Shown: piece after piece, positions 1-7,555 of the stretch
Layout of the letters: the number at the start of each line of letters is the position of its first letter
How positions within the stretch are numbered: the first letter of the stretch is position 1
Assembly: GCF_001676875.1 (NCBI RefSeq)
Contig: NZ_JYKA01000006.1
Coordinates: 62,001 to 126,000, forward strand
Source of the DNA: Chromobacterium subtsugae
Lineage (GTDB): Bacteria; Pseudomonadota; Gammaproteobacteria; Burkholderiales; Chromobacteriaceae
Direction of reading: 5' to 3'
Length of the DNA: 64,000 nucleotides
Position numbers and translations under genes: made by a program
Notes under the pieces: model-generated
Database searches by the model: none
The model's input: the letters and a program-made list of their open reading frames with translations, nothing else
What the model was told of the DNA's origin: nothing

Positions 1-1069
1 CGCGCAGGCTGCGCGGCACCCGTGCCGCCACCGCGCACATCAGCTCATAGCTGATGGTGCCGGCGGCGGCGGCCACGCGCTCGATCGGCGCTTGCGGCCC
101 CCACAGCTCGACGCGGCTGCCGACGCCGGCCTGCGGCAGATGGCTGAGATCCACCGCCAGCATGTCCATCGACACCCGGCCCACCGTGCCGCTGGCCGCG
201 CCGTCCACCGCCACCGGGGTGCCGTTGGCGGCGATGCGCGGATAGCCGTCGGCATAGCCGCAGGCGACGATGCCGATGCGCATGTCGCGGTCTGCGACGA
301 AACGGCGGCCATAGCCGACCGCGTCGCCGTTGCGCAGCTGCTGCACGGCGATGATGTCGGCCGACAGCGTCATCGCCGGCCGCAGGCCCAGCGCCGCGCC
401 GGTGGAGTCCTCAAACGGCGAAGCGCCGTACAGGACGATGCCGGGGCGGCCGATGTCGCCGTGGGTATGCGGATGGCGCAGCAGGGCGGCGGAGTTGGCG
501 GCGCTGACCGGCAGGGCGCTGTCGCGGGCCAGCGTTGCGAAGTCGCGCCACTGCTCGTCGACGCCATAGGCTTCGTCCGCGGTGGCGAAGTGGGTCATGA
601 TGGCGGCGGGGCGGATGGCGGGTTCGGCGCGCAAGCGGGCCAGCGCGTCGCCGGCTTGCTCGGGGCGGAAGCCCAGCCGGTTCATGCCGCTGTTGATCTT
701 CAGCCAGACTTCCGCCGGCCGCGCGGCGGAACCTTTGGCCAGCCAAGCCATCTGTTCTAGTGAGTGCACGGCGCCGCAGAGCCGATATTCGCCCATGGCG
801 GCGGCTTCGGCGGCGTCGAACGGGCCTTCCAGCAGCGCGATGGGGCGATCGATGCCGGCTTCGCGCAGCGCGACGGCGTCTTCGATATTGAGCAGGGCAA
901 AACCGTCGGCCAAGTCGGCCAACGCCTTTGCAGTGTCCAATATCCCGTGGCCGTAGGCATTGGCCTTGACCACGGCGAACAGGCGCTTGGCTTGAGCGCG
1001 CTGGCGGGTAAACAGGAAATTGTGGCGGATGGCGGAGAGGTCGATCTCCAGCCGGATAGGGCGTGTCAT
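1..1069 (-). CDS. alr: Alanine racemase, 3' end cut by window edge
   Basis: PLP-dependent enzyme that interconverts L- and D-alanine to supply D-Ala for peptidoglycan. The N-terminus reads MTRPIRLEIDLSAIRHN and is followed by AVVKANAYGHG, the signature that carries the PLP-binding lysine (K35). The last visible residues, TISYELMCAVAARVPR, match the usual C-terminal end of Alr, so only a few codons are missing. The gene diverges from the DedA gene; a TATAAT -10 element lies about 30 bp upstream on its strand. The family assignment is secure. Whether this is the biosynthetic (alr) or catabolic (dadX) copy cannot be told from sequence alone; no dadA is adjacent. Confidence 0.95.
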   Translation of the reverse strand, partial: MTRPIRLEIDLSAIRHNFLFTRQRAQAKRLFAVVKANAYGHGILDTAKALADLADGFALLNIEDAVALREAGIDRPIALLEGPFDAAEAAAMGEYRLCGAVHSLEQMAWLAKGSAARPAEVWLKINSGMNRLGFRPEQAGDALARLRAEPAIRPAAIMTHFATADEAYGVDEQWRDFATLARDSALPVSAANSAALLRHPHTHGDIGRPGIVLYGASPFEDSTGAALGLRPAMTLSADIIAVQQLRNGDAVGYGRRFVADRDMRIGIVACGYADGYPRIAANGTPVAVDGAASGTVGRVSMDMLAVDLSHLPQAGVGSRVELWGPQAPIERVAAAAGTISYELMCAVAARVPRSLR

Positions 1070-1098
1070 GTCAAGAAATCGTGAACTAGAGGTGTGCT

Positions 1099-1104
1099 AT
1101 TATA
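1099..1104 (-). promoter_or_regulatory. -10 element of alr
   Basis: The minus strand reads TATAAT here, inside a GTGT...ACAC partial palindrome, at a distance suited to the alr start. No good -35 hexamer is visible, so only the -10 is called. Confidence 0.45.
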
Positions 1105-1181
1105 CACCCCCGTTCTTGGACTTTTGCCGAACTGCCGGCCGCCTGGTCGTGATGACTTGATTGCCGGCAGACGGAACAATA

Positions 1182-1799
1182 ATGGATACACTGCAGATAC
1201 TTCTCGACTTTTTCACCGGTTATGGCTACCTGGCTGTATTTGCGGTGTTGCTGGTTTGCGGTTTCGGCGTGCCGATTCCAGAGGACATTACCTTGGTGGC
1301 CGGCGGCGTGATTTCCGGCCTGGGGTATGCCAATGTGCATTACATGTTCCTGGTGGGCATGGCCGGCGTGCTGGTGGGCGACGGCATCATGTTCATGGCC
1401 GGCCGCACCTTCGGCAACAAGGTGCTGAAATTCCGCCCGATCGCCCGCATCCTTACCCAGGAGCGTTTCGAGGCGGTGCAGGAGAAGTTCGCCAAGTACG
1501 GCAACTGGGTGCTGTTCGTCGCCCGCTTCCTGCCGGGCTTGCGCTCCCCCATCTTCATCACTGCCGGCATGACCCGGCGCGTGCCTTACTGGCGTTTCCT
1601 GCTGATGGACGGCTTCGCCGCGCTGATTTCGGTGCCGGTGTGGGTATACCTCGGTTATTACGGCGCGGCCAACCGCGAATGGCTGATGACGATGGTCCAT
1701 CGCGGCCAGGCCGGCATTCTCGGCGCGGTGGCGCTGCTGCTGCTGGTGGTGGGCGGGGTCTGGCTGAAGCGCCGCCGGGTGTCCTGCGCGAAGAAGTAA
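1182..1799 (+). CDS. DedA family membrane protein
   Basis: Polytopic inner-membrane protein of the DedA/VTT family, whose members act in phospholipid scrambling or undecaprenyl-phosphate carrier recycling and affect envelope homeostasis. About 205 residues, typical for the family. The conserved N-terminal FGVPIPEDITL and the central VARFLPGLRSPIF followed by a Gly-Met segment are DedA signatures. It has several hydrophobic segments and a basic C-terminus (KRRRVSCAKK). The ATG at 1182 follows a GGA; a TTG seven codons upstream is a weaker alternative. It stands alone, divergent from alr. The exact substrate cannot be inferred. Confidence 0.9.
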   Translation: MDTLQILLDFFTGYGYLAVFAVLLVCGFGVPIPEDITLVAGGVISGLGYANVHYMFLVGMAGVLVGDGIMFMAGRTFGNKVLKFRPIARILTQERFEAVQEKFAKYGNWVLFVARFLPGLRSPIFITAGMTRRVPYWRFLLMDGFAALISVPVWVYLGYYGAANREWLMTMVHRGQAGILGAVALLLLVVGGVWLKRRRVSCAKK

Positions 1800-1856
1800 T
1801 TTCTTCTGATCATAAAGATGACTCGGCAGATTGTGGCAAGCGATCTGTGATGGGAG

Positions 1857-2117
1857 TTAAGGCTTTGTCAATCTGGATACGTTCCTTGGCTTAGTTAGGT
1901 CATCGTCCGTGTTAGATTGCCATGTCCATTGGCCGGGTGGTCGATCCTTGAATATAGGACGCTTGACCTGAATCGAGTATGGGTAGTCAATCAGCATCGA
2001 TTCGAGGTCGTTATAGAATTGATGAAGGAAAGCAAGCTCCCCATCTGGCATTTTGGTAGTGCTTCCAAGATTTGGCATACGAGTGGCGGCAGCGTGCAGT
2101 TCTTGTTGCGTATACAT
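1857..2117 (-). CDS. Hypothetical protein, AT-rich orphan
   Basis: 86-residue soluble protein of no family I recognise. It has no signal peptide or membrane segment. It is polar, with an aromatic/proline stretch (YPYSIQVKRPIF, PPGQWTWQ). Reality as a gene is supported by a strong Shine-Dalgarno (AAAGGAGA, about five bases before the ATG) and a TATACT -10-like element upstream on the same strand. Its base composition is about 45% GC, far below its neighbours, which suggests recent acquisition. The overlapping opposite-strand frame has no ribosome site and is judged a shadow. Confidence 0.6.
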   Translation of the reverse strand: MYTQQELHAAATRMPNLGSTTKMPDGELAFLHQFYNDLESMLIDYPYSIQVKRPIFKDRPPGQWTWQSNTDDDLTKPRNVSRLTKP

Positions 2118-2158
2118 CTACTTCTCCTTTGTGCTACTGACTGTTAAGTATAGCTAAG

Positions 2159-2182
2159 CTATCGTGTTTTTTAGGACGATAG
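2159..2182. repeat. 7-bp inverted repeat upstream of orphan gene
   Basis: CTATCGT and ACGATAG arms are separated by 10 nt, next to the promoter region of the AT-rich orphan gene. Six T follow the right arm on the plus strand. It could be an operator for the orphan gene or a weak plus-strand hairpin; the sequence does not decide. Confidence 0.4.
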
Positions 2183-2244
2183 TTTTTTACTGCTGCTTTT
2201 GCAGTTTGGAGAGATGTATGTTTTCCCATAAAGCCAAATGCAAT

Positions 2245-2276
2245 AAAAATGGCCTTCGCACGCGAAGGCCATTTTT
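2245..2276. terminator. Bidirectional terminator
   Basis: A GGCCTTCG/CGAAGGCC stem is flanked by A-tract and T-tract, so it reads as an intrinsic terminator on both strands. It ends the FKBP gene transcript, which runs leftward. Confidence 0.85.
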
Positions 2277-2292
2277 ACATTGAGCAGTTGGA

Positions 2293-2619
2293 TCAGCCCA
2301 CCTGCAGCAGTTCCACTTCGAACACCAGGGTGGCGTTGGGCGGAATCACGCCGCCGGCGCCGCGGGCGCCGTAGCCCAGTTCGGCCGGGATGGTCAGCTT
2401 GCGCTTGCCGCCGACTTTCATCCCTTGCACGCCCTGGTCCCAGCCCTTGATCACGTAGCCGGCGGCCAGCGGGAAGCTGAACGGCTGCATGCGGTCCTTG
2501 CTGGAGTCGAATTTGGTGCCGTCGGTCAGCCAGCCGGTGTAGTGGACGGTGACTTCCTGGCCGGCTACCGCTTCGGCGCCTTCGCCGACAACCAGTTCTT
2601 CGATGATCAGTTCGCTCAT
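2293..2619 (-). CDS. FKBP-type peptidyl-prolyl isomerase
   Basis: Small cytoplasmic rotamase of 108 residues that catalyses cis-trans isomerisation of X-Pro bonds. The single FKBP domain is complete: [18 protein letters not shown], then the [20 protein letters not shown] active-site core and the C-terminal [14 protein letters not shown] strand. No signal peptide. The ATG at 2619 is preceded by AAGGAAA at good spacing; an upstream in-frame extension has no ribosome site and is rejected. Short FKBPs like this are common in betaproteobacteria as stand-alone folding helpers. Confidence 0.93.
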   Translation of the reverse strand: MSELIIEELVVGEGAEAVAGQEVTVHYTGWLTDGTKFDSSKDRMQPFSFPLAAGYVIKGWDQGVQGMKVGGKRKLTIPAELGYGARGAGGVIPPNATLVFEVELLQVG

Positions 2620-2758
2620 GGCGTTTCCTTGCGCGTGATTGGGTTTGATCGCCGGATTGTAGCAGTCCGGCGGCGTCTTTGTGTTTTCCCCGGGGTGGCA
2701 TATAACGAAATTCAGAGCGCCATGTCTCTGTCTTTCCACGCGATGCAAGGGGTATGCC

Positions 2759-3544
2759 ATGGATGTCACTCAACATGAAGTCCCTCCTGTGCGCCCAGTC
2801 GCGCGCCGGGTAGCGTTTTCGCAGCCGTTTGTGTGGTTGAAGAAAGGATTCCGCGACTTCCAGAAAGCGCCGGCCGACTGCCTGTTCTACGGCGCGGTGT
2901 TCGTGCTGATGGGCTACTTGCTGGGCGTTTACGCCGAGCAGGCGCCGGAGCTGGTGATCACCTTCGCCACCATCTTCCTGCTGGCCGGCCCCTTCCTCGC
3001 CATCGGCATCTACGACATCGCCAAGCAGATGGAGGCCTTTGATGGCCACGGCCGGGTGAAGCTGCTGCACAGCATGGCGGCCTGGCGCGTCAACATGCCG
3101 GGTTTCAGCTTGTACGCGGTGCTGTTGGCGGTGCTGGTGTTCGGCTGGTTCCGCGTGTCGCTGCTGATGTTCGCGCTGTTTTACGACACCGCGGCGCTGC
3201 CCAACCTCAACGAGATCGTCGCCGACGCGTTCAATCCGGACAATCTGGAATTCCTGATCGCTTATTTCGCCGTCGGCTTCCTGTTCGCCCAGGTCGTGTT
3301 CTCGGTCAGCGTGGTGTCGATCCCGCTGCTGTTGGACAAGGAAGTGGACACCATCACCGCGATGATAGCCAGCGTGCAGGCGGTGTTCCGCAATGTGCTG
3401 ACGATGGGGCTATGGGCCGTTATCATTGTGGCGATGACGGTGGTGGGCTTCGCCACCTATTACCTGGGCCTGATCATCATCATGCCGGTGCTGGCGCTGG
3501 CCAGCTGGCATGCTTATCGGGATTTGATCACTTTCGAGCGATGA
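2759..3544 (+). CDS. DUF2189 family membrane protein
   Basis: 261-residue polytopic inner-membrane protein. A short polar N-terminus (with WLKKGFRDF) precedes about six hydrophobic segments, including [35 protein letters not shown] and [21 protein letters not shown]. The fold and the final SWHAYRDL pattern fit DUF2189, a proteobacterial family of unknown function sometimes linked to cytochrome c oxidase neighbourhoods; no oxidase gene is adjacent here. Start chosen at 2759 because AAGGGG lies seven bases upstream. The dehydrogenase starts 10 bp after its stop, so the two are probably co-transcribed. Confidence 0.8.
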   Translation: MDVTQHEVPPVRPVARRVAFSQPFVWLKKGFRDFQKAPADCLFYGAVFVLMGYLLGVYAEQAPELVITFATIFLLAGPFLAIGIYDIAKQMEAFDGHGRVKLLHSMAAWRVNMPGFSLYAVLLAVLVFGWFRVSLLMFALFYDTAALPNLNEIVADAFNPDNLEFLIAYFAVGFLFAQVVFSVSVVSIPLLLDKEVDTITAMIASVQAVFRNVLTMGLWAVIIVAMTVVGFATYYLGLIIIMPVLALASWHAYRDLITFER

Positions 3545-3554
3545 CCGCCGCGCA

Positions 3555-4508
3555 ATGACTTCTCGCAACATTGTATTTCTGGACCGGGACAGCCTGCCTG
3601 TCCCGGTTCCCGTTTTCAGCTTCCCCGCCCATTACCGCGAATATCCGGCCACCGCCGCCGAGCAGCTGCTGGAGCACGCCGCCGGCGCCGAAGTGCTGAT
3701 CAGCAACAAAGTGCCGCTCGACCGCGAGGCGCTGGCGCGGCTGCCGGGGCTGAAGCTGGTCGCCATCGCCGCCACCGGTTACAACCACGTGGATGTCGAG
3801 GCCTGCCGCGAGCGCGGCATCGCGGTGTGCAATATCCGCCACTACGGCGACCACACCGTGGCCGAGCATGCGCTGACGCTGATGCTGGCGCTGATGAAAA
3901 ACCTGCCGGCCTACCAGCGCGACGTGGCGGCCGGGGTATGGAGCCAGGCCAAGCAGTTTTGCCATTTCGGCGCGCCGATACGCGAGATGCGCGGCGCGGT
4001 GCTGGCCATCATCGGCTCGGGCGGCATAGGCGGCGAACTGGCCGCGATGGCGCGCGCTTTCGGCATGGAGGTGCTGTTCGCCGAGCGCAAGGGCGCGGGC
4101 CTGGCCAGGGAAGGACGGGTGCCGTTCGACGCGGCGCTGGCGCGCGCGGACGTGGTGTCGCTGCACTGTCCGCTGACCGACGAAACCCGCGGCATGATCG
4201 CGCAGGCGGAACTGATGGCGATGAAGCCGGGCGCCATCCTGATCAACACCGCGCGCGGCGGCCTGGTGGACGAGGCGGATCTGGTGGCGGCGCTGAAGTA
4301 CGGCCAGCTGGGCGGCGCCGGTTTCGACGTGCTGAGCAGCGAGCCGCCGGCGCCGGACAATCCGCTGTTGAAAGCGCGGCTGCCCAATCTGATCGTCACC
4401 CCGCATGTGGGCTGGGCCAGCGCCGAAGCGATGCGCAGGCTGGCGGCGCAGCTGGCGGAGAATATCGAAGCCTTTGTCCGCGGCGAGGCGCGCAATCGGA
4501 TTGTGTAA
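3555..4508 (+). CDS. D-2-hydroxyacid dehydrogenase (glycerate dehydrogenase/hydroxypyruvate reductase type)
   Basis: NAD(P)-dependent cytoplasmic oxidoreductase of 317 residues. The catalytic N-lobe motif AATGYNHVDVEACRERGI is followed by a Rossmann dinucleotide site (IIGSGGIGGELA), the NTARGGLVDEADL segment and the catalytic TPHVGWAS near the C-terminus. The ATGYNHVD form is typical of the glycerate dehydrogenase (HprA) branch rather than SerA or LdhA, and there is no C-terminal ACT domain, excluding SerA. Substrate is therefore inferred as hydroxypyruvate/glyoxylate. It follows the DUF2189 gene by 10 bp. Confidence 0.88.
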   Translation: MTSRNIVFLDRDSLPVPVPVFSFPAHYREYPATAAEQLLEHAAGAEVLISNKVPLDREALARLPGLKLVAIAATGYNHVDVEACRERGIAVCNIRHYGDHTVAEHALTLMLALMKNLPAYQRDVAAGVWSQAKQFCHFGAPIREMRGAVLAIIGSGGIGGELAAMARAFGMEVLFAERKGAGLAREGRVPFDAALARADVVSLHCPLTDETRGMIAQAELMAMKPGAILINTARGGLVDEADLVAALKYGQLGGAGFDVLSSEPPAPDNPLLKARLPNLIVTPHVGWASAEAMRRLAAQLAENIEAFVRGEARNRIV

Positions 4509-4541
4509 GAGAATATTTAAGCAGGAAAAATCAGAATTGAT

Positions 4542-4580
4542 AAAAGCTGGCTATTTCTGATGGGATAGCCGGCTTTTATT
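4542..4580 (+). terminator. Terminator after the dehydrogenase gene
   Basis: AAAAGCTGGCTA pairs with TAGCCGGCTTTT around a 12-nt loop and ends in a T-rich tail, 35 bp after the stop codon. Confidence 0.8.
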
Positions 4581-4623
4581 CGAGATGACAGTGTCTATTT
4601 TATTGATTTTATTTAAAAAGATT

Positions 4624-4652
4624 TTGATATCGCTTGATTTTCTGACTATGTT
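4624..4652 (+). promoter_or_regulatory. Promoter of candidate small RNA
   Basis: TTGATA at 4624-4629 and TATGTT at 4647-4652 with exactly 17 bp between them. It lies downstream of the dehydrogenase terminator, so it would not be needed for that gene, and no coding frame follows in the same direction before 5.3 kb. Confidence 0.5.
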
Positions 4653-4658
4653 GGGAAG

Positions 4659-4732
4659 GCTTGAACAGCCGTGGCTGTTTGAGTTGCCCCGCTTGTTGCA
4701 CCGTGGCCGGTCCTCCTCCACGGTGTTTTTTT
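4659..4732 (+). ncRNA. Candidate ~74-nt small RNA with CU-rich anti-SD loop
   Basis: Predicted from three ordered elements. A sigma-70-like promoter lies just upstream. Next comes hairpin 1 (AACAGC/GCTGTT with a CGTG tetraloop, 4664-4679). A single-stranded linker leads to a strong terminator hairpin (CACCGTGG/CCACGGTG, 4699-4725) ending in seven T. The 11-nt terminator loop is CCGGTCCTCCT, complementary to AGGAGG-type ribosome sites. Small RNAs that use C/U-rich loops to mask Shine-Dalgarno sequences are known in Neisseria and other bacteria; homology is not shown here. The alternative is a second terminator of the dehydrogenase gene with a chance promoter. Confidence 0.45.
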
Positions 4733-4748
4733 GTCGGCCGCGCCAGGC

Positions 4749-5228
4749 TTAGTCAGGGACATCGTTGGGGTTGACCCGCGGCTGTTCTTCTTCGCCCATG
4801 TCCAGTTTGCCGCGCACGCAGGAAATGTAGCGGTTGACGTCGGGGCCGCCGCCGTAGCGTTGGGCGTGCCAGATCATCTCGCCCAGGCATTCCATGATTT
4901 CGTGCTGGGCGCGGTGCTCGTCGCCGTGGCGCAACGCCAGCTGCGCGTACAGCGCGCGGATGCCGAAGGGCTGGTCTATCGAGCGCTGCTCGGCGATGGC
5001 GACGTGCAGGCCCAGGTGCAGGAAGGGATTGGTCTCGCCCATGTCCGGCGTCCACTCCTGTTCCAGGAAGGCCTCCGGGTTTTCCAGGATGGGATGATAC
5101 TCAGGGTGGTCTATAAGAATGGATAGGACGATTTGTTCCAGATCGGACAAAGCCTGGCCGGATTTGGACTTGCTCCAGGTATCGAAGAAAAAGCGGCGGG
5201 CGTCCTGGCGGCTGGGATTGAACAGCAT
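4749..5228 (-). CDS. DUF1841 family protein
   Basis: 159-residue soluble protein matching the DUF1841 pattern: an N-terminal SRQDARRFFFDTWSK, then a helical core with DHPEYHPILEN, NPFLHLGLHVAIAEQ and a C-terminal HEIMECLGEMIWHAQR. The conserved histidines and acidic residues hint at a metal- or nucleotide-binding helical bundle, but no function is established for the family. GAGG lies ten bases before the ATG. It diverges from the glutathione peroxidase gene. No terminator with a T-tract is visible on its strand downstream. Confidence 0.85.
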   Translation of the reverse strand: MLFNPSRQDARRFFFDTWSKSKSGQALSDLEQIVLSILIDHPEYHPILENPEAFLEQEWTPDMGETNPFLHLGLHVAIAEQRSIDQPFGIRALYAQLALRHGDEHRAQHEIMECLGEMIWHAQRYGGGPDVNRYISCVRGKLDMGEEEQPRVNPNDVPD

Positions 5229-5351
5229 GGATATGAACCTCGGGGGTGACTGACTGGGGCGCGGCGGGGCTTCCGCCTGCCCGGGCCTGGGGTGTCGGGC
5301 CGCAGGCGGTTGCCGTTCCGGGCTGCGGCATTATACGGGATGGAGGTTGCG

Positions 5352-5831
5352 ATGGCCACGTTCTACGATTTCACCACGCGGGCCGCGGACGGCACCGTCT
5401 GCGACTTGTCGGCGTATCGCGGCCAAGTGCTGCTGGTGGTCAATACCGCCAGCGAATGCGGCTACACCCGCCAGTACGCCGGCTTGCAGGAGCTGCAGGA
5501 TTTCTTCGCCGGCCAGGGATTCTCGGTGCTCGGCTTTCCCTGCAACCAATTCGGCGGCCAGGAGCCGGGCGGCGCCGACGAGATCCTGGCTTTTTGCCAG
5601 AGCCGCTTCGGCGTCAGTTTTCCGCTGATGGCGAAGCTGGAAGTCAACGGCGCCGGCGCCGATCCGCTGTGGCGCTGGCTAACCCAGGCGGACTCCGACC
5701 ACCCGCATCCGGTGAAGTGGAACTTCACCAAATTCCTGATCGACGCGCGCGGCCGGGTGGTGAAGCGTTACGAACCGGCGGTGGAGCCGCATGAGCTGGT
5801 AGACGACATCAAGGCTTTGCTGGCGAGGTGA
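5352..5831 (+). CDS. Glutathione peroxidase (Cys type)
   Basis: Reduces hydroperoxides with glutathione or thioredoxin; cytoplasmic, 159 residues. The peroxidatic residue is Cys36 in NTASECGYT, i.e. a cysteine rather than selenocysteine enzyme. The rest of the catalytic set is visible: Gln in FPCNQFGGQEPG and Trp in KWNFTKFLID. The ATG at 5352 is chosen because GGAGG lies five bases before it; an ATG four codons upstream would place that ribosome site inside the gene. It is divergent from the DUF1841 gene and convergent with trmB. Confidence 0.93.
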   Translation: MATFYDFTTRAADGTVCDLSAYRGQVLLVVNTASECGYTRQYAGLQELQDFFAGQGFSVLGFPCNQFGGQEPGGADEILAFCQSRFGVSFPLMAKLEVNGAGADPLWRWLTQADSDHPHPVKWNFTKFLIDARGRVVKRYEPAVEPHELVDDIKALLAR

Positions 5832-5839
5832 TCGATATG

Positions 5840-5863
5840 AAAACGGCCCGCCAAGGCGGGCCG
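5840..5863 (-). terminator. Terminator of trmB operon
   Basis: CGGCCCGCC and GGCGGGCCG pair around a two-base AA centre; on the minus strand the stem is followed by TTTT. It lies 18 bp beyond the trmB stop and between two convergent genes. Confidence 0.8.
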
Positions 5864-5880
5864 CGAGCGATGGGCGAGGC

Positions 5881-6561
5881 TTATTTGCGGCGGAAGATCA
5901 CATCCCACACGCCGTGGCCAAGCTTGATGCCGCGGGCTTCGAACTTGGTCAGCGGACGGTAGTCCGGCCGCGGCGCGTAGCCGTCGGCGCTGTTTTCCAG
6001 GCCATCGACGCTGTTCATCACTTCCAGAATCTGGATCGCGTAGTCTTCCCAGTCGGTGGCGGCATGGATATAGCCGCCCGGCTTCAGCTTGCGCAGCAGC
6101 TTTTCCACCAGCGGCGCCTGGATCAGCCGGCGCTTGTTGTGGCGCTTTTTGTGCCAAGGGTCGGGAAAGAAGATGTGCACGCCGTCCAGGCAGCCGTCGG
6201 CCAGCATATTGTCCAGCACTTCCACCGCGTCGTGGCGCATCAGCCGCAGGTTGGTCAATTCCTTCTCTGCGATCAATTTGCACAGATTGCCTACGCCGGG
6301 GCCATGCACTTCAATGCCCAGATAGTCGTTGCCCGGGTTGGCGGCGGCGATTTCGGCGGTGGCGCCGCCCATGCCGAAGCCGATCTCCAGGATTTTGGGC
6401 GCGGCGCGGCCGAAGGCCTGTTCCAGATCGATCGTCTCCGGATGGTAGGCTATGCCCCACTTGGGCATGCCTTCGTCCATAGCCCGTTGCTGGCCTGCGG
6501 ACAGGTGGCCCTGGCGCAGCACAAAGCTGCGGATCGCGCGATTGAAAGCCGGATTTTCCAT
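5881..6561 (-). CDS. trmB: tRNA (guanine-N7)-methyltransferase
   Basis: SAM-dependent methyltransferase that makes m7G46 in tRNA variable loops. 226 residues. Visible motifs in order are the N-terminal RSFVLRQGHL, the SAM site ILEIGFGMGG, YLGIEVHGPGVG, and the tRNA-site FPDPWHKKRHNKRR, which is diagnostic of TrmB, then DWEDYA. The start at 6561 (MENPAFNRAIRSFV) fits the family; a longer frame would run into the end of the upstream gene. It lies 37 bp after the SDR gene on the same strand, so the two probably share a transcript. Confidence 0.95.
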   Translation of the reverse strand: MENPAFNRAIRSFVLRQGHLSAGQQRAMDEGMPKWGIAYHPETIDLEQAFGRAAPKILEIGFGMGGATAEIAAANPGNDYLGIEVHGPGVGNLCKLIAEKELTNLRLMRHDAVEVLDNMLADGCLDGVHIFFPDPWHKKRHNKRRLIQAPLVEKLLRKLKPGGYIHAATDWEDYAIQILEVMNSVDGLENSADGYAPRPDYRPLTKFEARGIKLGHGVWDVIFRRK

Positions 6562-6598
6562 TTTGCTGGCCTGCTGAAAACTCAAAAAAACCGCGATG

Positions 6599-7516
6599 TT
6601 ACCGAATCTTGGCCTGGCTTGCGAGTATTGCCGCCTTGCGCGGCTCATCCTGGGCCAGCGCCGCCAGATAGTCGAGCACGCTGGGCCAGCGCAGCCGCAC
6701 GCCCAATTCCCGTTTGATGCGCAGATTGTCCAGCCGGCGCGATTCGGCGAGGAACGACCATTGCTGCGGCGTCACCCGCGCCTGGACTTCGGCGCGCGGC
6801 AGCTCGGGCAGGCTGGGCAGCTGGAGCGTAGCGCCCAACTGGCGGTACCAGCGGCTGACCGGCAGCGGCAGGTCGTCGCAGGCGTTGTAGACGCGGATGC
6901 CCTGGCGGCGGCGCAGTGCGGCGGCGCACAGGCTGGCCAGGTCGTCGGCGTGGATGTGGTTGCTGTAGCTGTCCTCCGCGTCGACGATCAGCGGCGAAGC
7001 GTTGGCGAAGCGCGCCAGCGGCAGCCTGTCGTCGGCGTAGATGCCGGGCGCGCGCAATATCGTCAGCGCGCCGCCGTGGCGGCCAACAAAGCGGCGCAAT
7101 TGCCGCTCGGCGTCGACGCGGCGCCGGGCGCGCTCGCTTTGTGGCAGCAGCGCCGCAGTTTCATTTATCAGCATGCCGTTGGCGTTGCCGTAAACGCCGC
7201 TGGTGCTGATATAGACAAATCGCTGTGGTATGCTGTCGCCTTTTGCCAGCGCGTACAATAACTTGCGCATTCGCGGGTCTTCCGCGCCGGATGGCGGCGG
7301 CGGCGCGCACAGCAGCACGGCGTCGGCGATGCCGGCCAGCCGCGCCAGGCTGTCGCCGCGGTCGAGGTCGCCGAGGATGGGCCGGGCACCGAGCGCCCGC
7401 CAGGATTCGGCGGCGGCGGGGTGGCGGCATAGCGCCAGCACCCGCCAATGGGCGAGCAAAGAGGGCAGGGCGCGGCGGGCCACATCGCCGGCGCCGATAA
7501 TCAGCAAAGTACGCAT
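6599..7516 (-). CDS. NAD-dependent epimerase/SDR family protein
   Basis: About 305-residue Rossmann-fold protein of the extended short-chain dehydrogenase/epimerase class. The nucleotide site is IIGAGDVARRALP at the very N-terminus. A VYISTSGVYG segment follows, the place of the catalytic Ser and Tyr region in this class, then a HIHADDLA segment. The YxxxK motif is not obvious, as in many atypical SDRs acting as reductases or regulators. Start at 7516 (MRTLLIIGAG); an ATG three codons earlier is possible. It is followed by trmB and diverges from the flavin reductase gene, only 39 bp away. Substrate unknown. Confidence 0.82.
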   Translation of the reverse strand: MRTLLIIGAGDVARRALPSLLAHWRVLALCRHPAAAESWRALGARPILGDLDRGDSLARLAGIADAVLLCAPPPPSGAEDPRMRKLLYALAKGDSIPQRFVYISTSGVYGNANGMLINETAALLPQSERARRRVDAERQLRRFVGRHGGALTILRAPGIYADDRLPLARFANASPLIVDAEDSYSNHIHADDLASLCAAALRRRQGIRVYNACDDLPLPVSRWYRQLGATLQLPSLPELPRAEVQARVTPQQWSFLAESRRLDNLRIKRELGVRLRWPSVLDYLAALAQDEPRKAAILASQAKIR

Positions 7517-7555
7517 GGTGTGCATTTTAGCCAGAATTCGGGATTGAGATACGAT

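Noticed and set aside
92-760. Long plus-strand frame across alr
   Set aside because: It is the shadow of alr on the opposite strand: His/Arg/Gly/Ala-rich, no ribosome site, no family.
2159-2182. Dyad as terminator of the dedA gene
   Set aside because: It lies about 360 bp after dedA and beyond an opposite-strand gene; the stem is short and AU-rich, so a terminator role for dedA is unlikely.
4699-4732. Hairpin as simple second terminator of the dehydrogenase gene
   Set aside because: Not excluded, but a good promoter after the first terminator and the CU-rich loop make a small RNA the better working reading, so it is reported as a candidate.
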